Source: Caprimulgus europaeus (lineage: Eukaryota > Chordata > Aves > Caprimulgiformes > Caprimulgidae). Taken from it: DNA of 64,000 nt. Below, piece after piece: positions 25,980 to 37,429 of the stretch. Position 1 is the first letter of the stretch. Each line of letters starts with the position of its first letter. Made by a program: the position numbers and the translations under genes. The notes below the pieces were generated by a model, which had not been told where the DNA came from, ran no database searches, and was given only the letters and a program-made list of their open reading frames with translations. The stretch covers positions 46,983,037-47,047,036 of the forward strand of contig OU015525.1 in NCBI GenBank assembly GCA_907165065.1. The letters run 5' to 3'.

Positions 25980-26455
25980 CCTTTCTAGTGGATGGAGTGT
26001 AAGCTTATTTCCTCACTTTCAAAGCCCTTCACAGCTATGTCCATTCCTACATATCACCAACTTTCACTCATCACTGGCTCCTGTTTCTGCCTATGCCCGC
26101 CTCTATTGCTCATGTGTTAAATTTCAAGTACTTACAGACACTATTTCTCACACTTCAGAGACTGTATCTTGAGAAGTAGAAGGACTAACCACTTTTTGTC
26201 TTTCAAAATTCTTCCCTTCAATGCAAAATCTATTAAAAAGCTTGCAAATAACTCTCCTGCTGATATGTCAGTGAAGTTTCCTAATAAGCTTCATTTTCTC
26301 TTTGTTCCCCTGTTGTCCACACATGACCCTTCAGCTTGCATTTAGACTGTGTTCTCTTTGGGTAAGTTTTGTGTGTAGTTTTTACAGTCTGCCTGTCTAA
26401 GAAAAGTGCTAGCCCATGACTATGGCTCTAATGCCCTATGATGATAAAGAGAGTA
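25980..26455 (+). mobile_element. Ancient L2/CR1-L3-like LINE relic (3' part)
   Basis: Two signals occur in the right order on the plus strand. At about 26010-26060, TTTCAAAGCCCTTCACAGCT translates to a KSLHSYVHSYI-like string, resembling the KALHGLAPPYL motif near the end of ORF2 in L2-type LINEs. At about 26343-26452, TTTAGACTGTGTTCTCTTTG, then ACAGTCTGCCTGTC, GTGCTAGCCCATGACTATGG and CTCTAATGCCCTATGATGAT follow the 3' end of old amniote L2-like elements (TAGACTGTAAGCTCTTTGGG, GTGCCTAGCAC, TCCATGACTGGGGCTCCTA, then simple AAT-type repeats). The copy is heavily diverged. The family name is from memory and by-eye comparison only. Confidence 0.45.
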
Positions 26456-29400
26456 GTTTTAAGTGGGAAAATGAATAATCCATTTCAAATAAGAAGTTTA
26501 GCACAACAAATTACTCATCCTAAGATCCTCTGAACTCTTGGAGATACACAGATATTTGCATAAATGATTCAACTGATTCCTCAATAACTATAAACAACAA
26601 ACATATGAACACTCAGCACACAGCTGGAGGAATTAACTGGTTTTAATCCAAAACTGAGGTTTTCAATCAGCCCTGTTTTTCCTCTTAATTGCTAGTGTAT
26701 CAAAGGGCACATCAGTTAGGAAGCACAAAGATTATAAACAGGATAAAACAAAGTGGATGCAGGATTACTTTTTTAAAGGCTGGGATACAAAACCTTTGTT
26801 ACTTTAAAGATTGAAGCTGTTTTCCTTTTGTAATGTCATTAATGATGATGTTTTTACATGCAAATCAAGAAACAATTAAACTTCTATCTTAACAATAAGG
26901 GTCTGGAAACAACCAAGAAAATACAAGTTGGATTAAAAAGGAAAAAAAAACCAAACCCAAAACCAACCTAATTAAGTGAGACAACAGATTTAAGTTTACA
27001 GTTTCCAAGGAGTAATTAAACAATACTAGAGTTGAGTAAATGCTATAGAGTTATTCCTGAGGGTATTTATTCACATTCTTATCAAATTTGCTTTGAAGGT
27101 GTATGCATCCTTTTGTGATTCTTTCTTCCTATTCATCTGATAGAGTTCCAGCATCATGAATACTCTTGAAAAATTAGTATAAGGGTAGTCTTTACCTAAC
27201 TAAGAAACAGCAATAATATGAATTGCAACCAAAAAAACCAGGGATGAAACCAAAGAATTCAGGAAAAACAATATTGATGGAAAAAACAAATTAAATAATT
27301 TTGAAATATTAACCAAACCAAAACCTACATATTACAGTTTTCATTACCAAATTATATAAATATTATAGGAAGTACACCAATGAAAGAATGCCATGAGCTA
27401 TATGGAACATTTTATACCACATACCGCTTCTATGTATACTAAAAAATGAGTTTCCCCCACTCCCTAGAAACATTTATTAATTCCTTTTGAAACCACAGTT
27501 TTTTAAATTTTATAAACACATTCTTTTTGTCAGAGAAAAGGAACTGGATTATCTCAATCGTTACCATTAAAGTACATTATTTCAACAAAGAAGAATTGAA
27601 GAAAAAGAAAACTGAAGTATATAAGAAACATTTCCAGCATCTTATCCAAGTAATTCAATTAATTAAATAATCTCCTTGAATCTTATTGATGGAATTGTAG
27701 CTTCAATATATGCTATAGAAGTGTATCTTCTAATCAACAAAAACAACCCATTTTTTTAATAGCTAGATACTTTCTGCACTGCATATATATCAACATTACA
27801 TTTTATTTGCCATGGGATGATTAGCAAACCTTTTAATGAGATCTGGGTTTTCTTTAGAGCAAACATGGTTTATCTCTAGCTCTTGAGTTATTTTCATTCA
27901 CCCTCTCAGCAGTAGAGAATTCACAGAAAAAAAGATCACTTCAGATCTACAAATGTATAATTGTATGGAAACAGCTCTATTCTAAATGCACATCTGCAAT
28001 TCTGTAGCGTAAGCATTTTTCTTCCCCACTGCACCCTCATTCAGCTGCTAAGTTATTATGAAGTCAGCATTTCCAAGTCCTGGAGAAATTATTCACCTCT
28101 AACCTTGACATTCAATACCTTCGGAGTGGTGTAGGTTTTCTGTGTAATAAAAGTCAAATTGGATTTTTTATAAATATGTAAAAAACCTATATGTTAATCC
28201 AAGGATGTGGTTACATTCTTCAGGAGCTTCCATTCAAAATATTTATGGCTTATTAATAATCATTAGTATAAACAGTAGTATATATATAAGATCTTGATAT
28301 GTTAGGGAATAATCAAATTCCTTTTCAATACAAACATCCACTTATACAGAAGTATTAATATTACATCTACTGCTTACAGATACAATTTACATCAAAGTGT
28401 TTTACATTCTCCTAGAACTCAGAGATAGTGTAAAGTCTGACTTAAATATATGTAGAAAACTTATCTTAAATAATAATCACTTCAAAGTAACAACCTGTTG
28501 AAGAATGCCAGCTTTGTGTCGCTATATTTGGTATTCAGCAAGCAGCCATCCTGTCAGAGATGCCAATGCTGACTGATAAATGTTCAAAAGAGCTTAGAAG
28601 AATATTGACAAACCCTCAACTTGTGTGTACTACGGAGATAAGGACACCAAAATTATATTCACTTACATTCCTAGTGTAGCATGAAGTTTCACAAAATAGT
28701 GAAGCTAGTTTTTAGTACCTTTATATACATTTTTTTTATTTATTGCTATGCACTCTAAGGTTCAGCTGCTGTATAGTGATTCAGTGCTGGATAAAATTAC
28801 TAATCTCCATGGGGGCTGAGAGGGAGAGATAAAAAGACAACCACCTGCAAACAGCCTTTTCCTCCCCACAAACTCCAAGCCTCATCCTCTTGTGAAAAAA
28901 TAAAAACCCAAAGATATAGGAATAGGTGTATCTTTCCTCTGCCTAGGGCTGTTCTACAGGAACTCCGGGGTGAACAAAGACATAGATTCTGTGTGCTGCA
29001 GCTGTTGTATCTAAAACATCAATATAGATTAGAAACTTTGTTTTATTCTCTTGACATATGTGGAAAAAATCAAGTTAATGATTCCTTTAATAAATTATAG
29101 GGGCTTTTAAGTTGAAGACCACGTCTAGCTTTGTAATGAATCACTCTGCAATTTGTTGGACTTGCAGTCTTACACTTCTAAATTAGAGTGGTTTTTTTTT
29201 TCTCTCACCAGATGCACATTCTGGAGGCAATCAGAGTTTCATGTAATTTGAATAGAAATTAAGCAAGAAAGTCTATCTAATTTCTTTCTATGTTAATATT
29301 TTGCCTCCTGGATATGGTTAAAGACAAAGACCCACAGCAGGAATTTACAAATGCTAAAGCCACATGTTACAAACATTTATAGACAATCTTTTCATTGACT

Positions 29401-31429
29401 TCAATAAACTTTTTAGCTGCCTTTTGTAATTTAAGGTAGCAAGTACCATTTTTCCTTTTAGCATTTCTCAATTCAGCAAATGAGAAATGTATCACTGAAC
29501 TTTATAGTAGATCCTACAGGGTTTCAAAATCTCTTGTAAATTAATGTTTTACTGCCCAAGGGACCACTCACGAACTTGGGCTTCAAGGATATGACTTTTC
29601 TGAGGAGATCTACTTGGTTCATGGGTGGTAGAAATGCATGCCTTTTCATAAAGAGGTTTGAAATATTTGGTTTTTATTACAAGTTGTATTGAAAGAAAAA
29701 AAAAGGAAAAATTGTCTTAGAAATGGAATTTTCTTTGTCTACACAGCTGAACTGAGATTTTTCAATTAGATATAAAGCTATATGAGGCTTTGAATATCAC
29801 AGATTATTTCTGAACTTCTAACCAGTTCACAGAACTAATTACAACTTGTGAATCCTCTTAGAGGCAAAGACAGACTGGAAACATAACCAGTGAAAACCCA
29901 ATCTTTTTTCTCTTAATCTTTCTCATAACTTGGGGTATAAATCTTCTCAGAGATGCGTAATGTAACCTTTAATGTTGCAGATAAGAACTGAATTTTGCCT
30001 GGAAGCCATGTAACAGTGCCAGATGTACAACTCTTATATACTGCCTATAGATGAAGCTTATCAGCTGTGCTCGTAAAGCAAAACTTTCAGAGCAAATGGA
30101 GTAAGTTACCAAAAATGTTTTTTGTCTCTCTGCAGCATTTTCACCACTAGAAGCTCCTGCCTATTCAAAGTCACTCCTCCTTTTAGAAAGGAAGATAGGC
30201 TAATGAGTGGTATACTGGAGAGGATTCACTTGGTCTGTCTGGTTGTCTGTCTCACATAAGGCATAGGCATTACTTAAGGTACTTATTGTTTAAACCAGGC
30301 AGCACAGATAAAGCATTTACTCATAATTTTAAAATTACCAGAGGAAAAAAACCTACCATAATTATTGGCAAATTTATTTCATTCAAATGTGTGAAATTGT
30401 TATGTTTGAATTTATTATTCAGCTTCCCCTTTGAGTTCTTGTGTCTTGTTTTGCCTACAACTGCTAGGCTGAGGATACCACTTTTACTGGTGTTTTTCCT
30501 ACATGTAGCTTCTTCTAGACTAAGATTAAATTTTCCCTAAATTACATTTTAATAGGCTGAAGTGACTGAGTAGCTGGAACAGAACCCACAGAACACAGGT
30601 AGCCACAGACTGACTGGGGTACCTTAAGAGGAGCATTTCTTATGCCCTGGCACTGGTATGCACAGGCACCAGGGGGGGAAATCTTAAACCAGGCTTTATT
30701 CAAATTTATATATTTAAATATTGAGACAGTCAAACTAAAACATGTACTTCACTATTAATTTGATTTTACCCATCTATTTCCACACTTAGCAATCTATATA
30801 GAGGTGTTTTGTTCATAGTTTTGGAGTTCCCTGAGCATTTTATCAGTCCTGTAATGTCCTTTTGCTCTTCTTAACGGACAGAGGATTTTTAAACTTTAAA
30901 GCTCTTAAGATCAAATATTTTAAGTTTAACCTTTTAAGTTTAAGTTCTCAAAGTTCTTGTAATATATCTGGATGATACCATGATACCTTCCTTTTTTGAA
31001 GAATCTCTTCACCTAATAGTCAGTTTATTTCCCTTCAATCTAAATAAATCTTGTAACAGTTCAATCGATTAGGATCATAATAGTCTCCAGGACTGCCAGA
31101 ATATCACTGAATTCTCATATCAAATTTTCAGCTAGCATGTCTTTTTTATAAGTGTAATTTTTATAACAAATGCAGTTCATGTTGAACTGTCAAAGCTTAA
31201 ACAGTCTCAGTGTTTAGACACTGGAATAGCTCTGTACGGTTAGAAAGTTATATTTTTTCTAACAGGTTAATAATCTCTGTGGACTTTAATGTACTTTATC
31301 TTTTCAAAAATATGGTGGAGGAAATATGTTTGCAGATGTCAAGCTTTCCTTCACAGAATGGTTGCTGAGGAAGTTCTTGAGCTACAGTTTCTTGTGGATA
31401 TGGGTTAGGTAGAAGCTGTCTTGTGACAT
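26456..31429. other. Gene-free, strongly AT-rich DNA
   Basis: About 5 kb with almost no open frames longer than 80 codons. I see an A-run/CCAAACCC tract at 26935-26968, a short (TA)n at about 28280-28289 and repeated TTTTAAGTTTA units near 30918-30943. The 84-codon frame at 30286-30540 has no recognisable features. Confidence 0.6.
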
Positions 31430-31778
31430 TCATGCTCTGATCAAGGTTTGGGGCCCTGGATGACCTGCATTCAGCTCGAGGATCCTATTTGTGTGGTCTG
31501 GGACATTAAATCGGATTAAATCTTTGTGTCCTCCATCTAGAAAGTGGGATTCTTGCTCCTCTTTACAAAAGGTCCATCCCCGAGAAGCTACCCGATGGTC
31601 AGGGTTGGGACTGTCCCTAGTGCCTCCCAGTTGCTCAGCTCCCTGGCTGGGGAAGTGGGATGGGACCCATCTGCAGCCCAGGGGGGTCCTCTTGTTGCTC
31701 CCAGCCCTCAGGAAGCCCTTGGCTCCTCCTACTCCATTTTTAGAGTGGAAATTTGCTTGGGAAAAAAAAAAAAAAAAA
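31430..31778 (+). other. Unidentified GC-richer block ending in A17
   Basis: The block is clearly richer in G and C than its flanks and stays open in several frames on both strands (for example 121 codons on the minus strand, 31430-31795, and 97 on the plus strand). It ends at 31762-31778 in 17 A, which is what a retroposed RNA copy on the plus strand would show. Two ATTAAA motifs 10 bases apart lie at about 31506-31521, far from the A tract rather than just upstream of it, so the tail does not look like a standard mRNA end. I find no target-site duplication and no family match. Options are a processed pseudogene or SINE, an LTR/retroviral leftover, or a unique insertion. Confidence 0.4.
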
Positions 31779-33012
31779 GTGTAAAAGTGTTCCATTATTG
31801 TTTGGCCTAGCCTTTATTTTATGCAAATGAAAATAAATACAAAATACAGAAGGAATGCGAAACTTGTGCACCTTAAAGATATGTTTTTCAGGTACACTGC
31901 TTTGCAAACTGATTTTTTTTTTTTCTGATTACTTTCCAAAATATTTCAGAGGGTTAGTTGGTATAACTTGAAATATCATAGCCCGAGAATATATTAACAC
32001 ATATTTAATACTTTCAAGCAGGGGTGTTATTTTGCTGGCCCTTTAATTTCAATGCAGGTAGTTATTCTGATTGTGTTGACACTTCAGCTGACAGATGTTC
32101 CTCAGTGCACACTGCAGTGATTTCAAAAATAGTCCCAGATTTCTCAAAAGGATGGAGAAATGTGAACAAGGGACTTCTTCATTACACTGCTGTTAGCAAG
32201 CAGAAGGCTTGTGTTGCTACTACAGCCCAAAATCACTAAAGGCGCATTGCTTTTTTATTGTTCCCAAAATCTGTCACTTGAGTACCTTTTTTTCCAAATA
32301 GTCTTCAAGTTTAAAAGATTTTTTCAGAGAGTTAGCTGAAATGATAAAAAGTTCAAAAATTACTGTCTCCATCTGTTACCCCAAAAGATCTAATGCCACA
32401 GAGTAAGTGTACTGACTTGTTAAAATGCACATAACTCAAAATTGTAAATCCTGCAGATTTTTGAGCAGCGTGAAGGCTCATGGTACTGTTGTTCACAAGT
32501 GAACTGTGTGCCTGGCATAAACAGAGGAGAAATTAGATTGAATCATCTACTTCATTTAATATTTTTTTTGATTGAAATTTTGTGTTTGGAAGCTTATTTT
32601 TTGGAGGGGTGCTCACTTACTTCAACGGGATTTTTCTGGAACCTTGTAAGTATTGCAATGAATTGTAACAATATGAAGAACTTAGCTTAAAATTAATAAA
32701 AGATGAGAACATGCTTAATAGATTTAAGATATTATTGATATTAAATATGTATTTAAAGGCACAATATAATCCAGTATGATAGTTGAGAAAACAGTTGACT
32801 CTCACTTTATCCACAAAAGTAAGATCTTTGCTGTATAAAACATAGATGTACCTAATGCATATGAGCAGGCCCATAATTACTTACTTCTGAGCTAACCATG
32901 GCTTTGAAGATGGTAGTATGTACTATTCTAGAAAAAAAAAAAAAAAGAGATCCATAAATTTGTTCACTGACATTTTGGGTATTTATACCCACAAGATTTA
33001 GAATACTGTATT

Positions 33013-33031
33013 AAAAAAAAAAAAAAAAAAA
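33013..33031. repeat. A19 homopolymer
   Basis: Nineteen consecutive A. It does not end a recognisable element. A shorter A14 run lies about 70 bases upstream. Confidence 0.95.
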
Positions 33032-35158
33032 GGTAGGAAATGTAGGAGCAGAAGAATAGATTCTGAATGACCTTATTCTCATACTCCATGATATTAGAGA
33101 TTTTAAAGTCTACTGTGGTCTCCGCATAAACCAGAACATCACTGTAAGCTCTTCCAATTTATTTTACCAGTTCTTCCTATTCATAACCTCTATACTGTAG
33201 AATTGCTTAATCAGTCTCACGTCAACATGGATTTCTCCTCTATACAGGAATACTACCAAGGAGCCCTTGAACAATTTTAAAATCCTTATAAGCTAACAAA
33301 GGAAGAGAAGGTGCCATCAAAGGGGACAGAACTAGACTCATATCTGCTTGCTCACCATCATCAGCTAGTTTTTTCTCTATTTCTTACATTTGCTCTTTAA
33401 GTGAATTATTACATTAAATTAAAGATTTATGTATTTGAATTTTCTCAATCAGCAACCACAAGCAGTAAGCACTGTGCAATAGCTCTGTATAACCTGCCAA
33501 GTGCTGACATACACACACAAATATGTATGCTCCCTAATACCTAATTATTCTTATGATGAACTGTAATAATATATTTATATTTATTGTGTTAAAAGAACCA
33601 TAAGTTATCAAAGGCACAAATATTCAAGATGACTTTTAATTACAGTTTTATAAAAACTTGCTCATATTTATTTTTCTGAGTCTACTCTTTATAAAGTACT
33701 ACATTAACATGTTTGTATCAGCCACAAGTATTTCCAGTTCTAAAAGCTAAGCTATCTCTAGAGAGGCAAAATGGCTGGCAGCAAGAGTAAAAATTATTTC
33801 AGAAGCCAGCAAATCATTCCAGTTGTTCAAGAAAGTAAATCTTGCCAAGAAAAAGACTTATTCACTAGAATAATCTCACAGGGGTGTAAGTACTTCATTA
33901 AAACCACATAATTTTCTTATAAATCCATCAAGCTCCAGCAGGTTTATAATAATTAATTAAATGACTTAAACATCAGAGAAGAAGCCTGACTAGTTTGTGC
34001 TCTGTGCACCTCCAAAGGTTCAGAGGTTGCTTGTGGTTCAATTAAGCATCTAAAAGTGCTAATGCTTATTATAAGCTTATGTGAATTATAAAAATATTTT
34101 TAGAGTGCCTGCATTTATTCTTCCTTTCCAACAAGCCTGTGTTGCTCATTTCTCAACGTGAACACCTTCTCTAAATTAAGCACTCGGAATCTGTCTTTAT
34201 GTGTACCTAATTGTAGCTCTTCCTATATAATTTATTTTTCTACAGAGGGAAGCCCAGCCAATAGCCTGCAGTTTTTATTCAGACCCAAAGCAAATTCTAA
34301 AAAAGCTACAGGGATCCATGGCAAGGCCATACCCAGTCATTTTATCTAAAACAAGTATGATGGAGTGGCTGTAGGTCTGCATTTTGCCGTTGGTGTTCAT
34401 GTAAAAGTGATGACCAGCAACCCAAGAGCAATCATCACTTCTTCATGGTTCCAAACGAGAAACTGTTGTACCAAGAGTCTGGTTTAGTTGACTGAAGTCA
34501 AGTTTAGCCCAGCTATTGATAGCATGATATGTATATTTCTCATCAAAAAGTTACTCTTCTTCTCTAAATACTTCAGGAGATGATAGATGGTATTCAGGGA
34601 GACGAATGAAAGTTTAATTGAAAATTTGTTTTCCATTAGAAGTTCACAGAGAGGGAGACACAGATCAATTTTGTCTTCTTTGTTGTCCTAGATGCTTTCT
34701 GAGGAAAGAGCTGAAGTTTGCAGTACAATAGACTCACCTCTCCTTCATTAGCTGGGCTTCAAACTTGTATATTTTAAACAGAGGTCTTGGGCCAAATTTA
34801 TTATTTCCAAAAAAGAGTGAAAGTGTCTCTTGGCAAGAGTTCTCTCTGCATTTGAATTGATTTGTAATGTGTTTTTGTCCCTTTATTCTGGATAACCCAG
34901 CAGGACAATTTACATATTCTGAAAAGAAAATATATTTTAAATCAAAAGCACACTCTATATGAACATCGGTAATGTACAAAAAGTGTATGTGAAACATAAT
35001 GGAGTAAAATGGAAATAGAAATGGAAAAAAAAAGGTATTTCTGATTAAATCCTACCTTTGATTTTTCTTAGAATTGTATCTTATGTTTTATATTCAGTCC
35101 CACTGCAAGGATTTGTACAAAAAGAATTTTGATGTGATTCAAATAATATTTACAAAAT

Positions 35159-35192
35159 TTAAAACAAACAAACAAACAAACCCCAACCCCCC
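35159..35192. repeat. (AAAC)n tract into C-rich sequence
   Basis: Four or more AAAC units pass into AAACCCCAACCCCCC. It shows the same A-to-C polarity as the other compound tracts. Confidence 0.85.
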
Positions 35193-36529
35193 TTTACATT
35201 CTTAGTGAAATAGTAACAAAATATTAACTGTTCTTCTCTTTGGCTCATCTTTGTGATAGCAGAGCCTTAAAGGTAAAGAGTTTACGTACAGAACCCAGGC
35301 AGATCGAAACCAGCATCCTTGTTTCCATAATTTCTTTGACTCTGAAGCAGAGGTATGGGGAAGAAAGCTGCTGAAGGACACACATCTATCTTTTTTGTTT
35401 GTCCATAAGAGTCATAACTAGTAAACTCAGATAACTTCTATTGCAATTTACTACCTGGCAAGTTATGTCAAACCTGAACCTTAAATAATGGTTGTTGCAA
35501 AATATAATATTGTGTGTGAAGGATGTAAAATAAGTCTGTTTTTAAAAAAGAAAAAAAAAACAAAACAACCCTACATCTAAGTATGGTATCCTTATGTAAC
35601 ACACATTTCATAAAAGATAAAGAGTTTTAATCTGAGGGAAGTGGAACAGAACAGTTTCTTAGGATAGAATAACTCTTTGAGATAGATATCATACGAAGAA
35701 TAAGAATATTTTTATCTTCTTATGTATAGGCTTTGTGTTGAACTAAGAAATGAATCTCACTTTATCCACAGACATTTATATAAGCAGACCTGTATTTACC
35801 AGATAATCGGACAAATACAAACACATTGAATAATTGTATATTTCTAACTTAACAGAAAAAAGACAGTCACACAAGGATTAATTATTTAATGCTTCTATCT
35901 AGTTTTAAAAAGTAAAATGTTGCTCCTTTATCATTGTTAGATACTCCAAATACTTGGAAAATTTTCTTCAGAAAAGGTGGGTGGAAAAATGGGGAGGAAA
36001 GCAAAAATATGAAATAAATAATTCAGCAAACATGATTGTGATATAATTATTTTTATTTTTGTGACAATTCTGTATGCTTTTTTAAAATTAAAAAGCAAGT
36101 ATATTCCCAGTATTAAGAAATATGGAACTGTTACCCCATTTAGCTAAAAAGTGCAACACAAATGCCTTTTTGTACACATATTTGAACCCAACACCTGTGT
36201 CCACCCTCTGCCCCTAAACAGACAGAAGGCATATGGGGAAAAAGAAGAAAAGAACTACACATAGTCTGTGTGTGAAAAACTTAACAAAGAATCATATTTT
36301 TAAATACTTAAGCCACTTCAGAAAAGGCAATTTCTCATTTTTTCCTCAAGGTGAACATAGGTTTCTTTGTACATTATTCAACTGAGTCCTGAAAGTACAA
36401 GGTCTTTTTGTTCATGGGAGTAATGGAAATTTGCTTTAGAGTCAATTTATGCATTTTTCCATCTTTTCACTAATGTGCAGTCATGTATGTCTTGGGTATA
36501 TGCTGTCTAGTCTTAAAAATAGTACGTGT

Positions 36530-36860
36530 TTCTAATTTGTATCAGCATGATAAGCTCTATGTAAATATGTTATCACAATATAGAGTGTTTAATTGGGGCA
36601 TGCTATGTCACTGTAGCTGCTTTATTGAGATGTCTCTTGAGAAACAGATTTAGCCTACTGATAGTGAATGGTAATATGGTAATAACCCCTGTTTAATCAG
36701 GACAGTAATTAGCATCAATTCTGTTTAATTGAACTAAATTTAACAAGAAGCAAAGTACTGATTAACCTCTAAACTATTGATCAGTGCTCACTAATTCTCC
36801 AAAGACACGTAATAATTATATCAATAAATGACATAAATGTTTAACTTTACAAATCAAACA
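36530..36860. promoter_or_regulatory. TAAT-rich stretch, possible conserved non-coding element
   Basis: This repeat-free stretch contains many homeodomain-type cores close together, for example GTTTAATTGGGG, CTGTTTAATCAGG, CAGTAATTAGCATC and CTGTTTAATTGAAC, the last two within 40 bases. Dense TAAT/ATTA cores without microsatellite structure are typical of vertebrate developmental enhancers. AT-rich background also produces such cores, so confidence is low. Confidence 0.25.
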
Positions 36861-37397
36861 ATACTTGGAAATATAGTACAGCATAAATAGTAACCCTACA
36901 TGGGCCAATCACTCTGAATACATTATCTTTGTAGTCATGATTCCTTTTCAATTTAAGTTTTTCAACTAAAATTTACATAGTTGATGGTGTTTAGCTAATT
37001 TTGACAATCCGCAGTGGGTTTTTTTTAGTACCTGTATATCAGGCATCACTCAATTCTACAAATTTGGATGACTGCTGGACTGTAGAAGGATGGCACAGAT
37101 TTTATAATGTCTGAGAATAATGATGCACCAGGGCAGAAAATTGCTTGACACTTGGTCTCTAACTGTTCACATGCCTATACCTGTAGAAATATGCCTGAGA
37201 GAAAAGTTTTCATTTCTTCCCTACAAGATGCTATGGTAGTATATTCTTGTCTCCAAATGTTGCAGATTTTCCCAAGAGCATCACTTGAGAGTTACAATTC
37301 TCATAACGATTAACATCCATGGTGATTGTGTCATTCAGTACTCTATTCAAAGAAGAGCTCAGCATACTTCATCTCATCTTTGCACTGTTGCAACCAA

Positions 37398-37424
<27 letters not shown>
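37398..37424. repeat. T27 homopolymer
   Basis: Twenty-seven consecutive T, the longest single-base run in the window. It is not attached to a recognised element. Confidence 0.95.
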
Positions 37425-37429
<5 letters not shown>

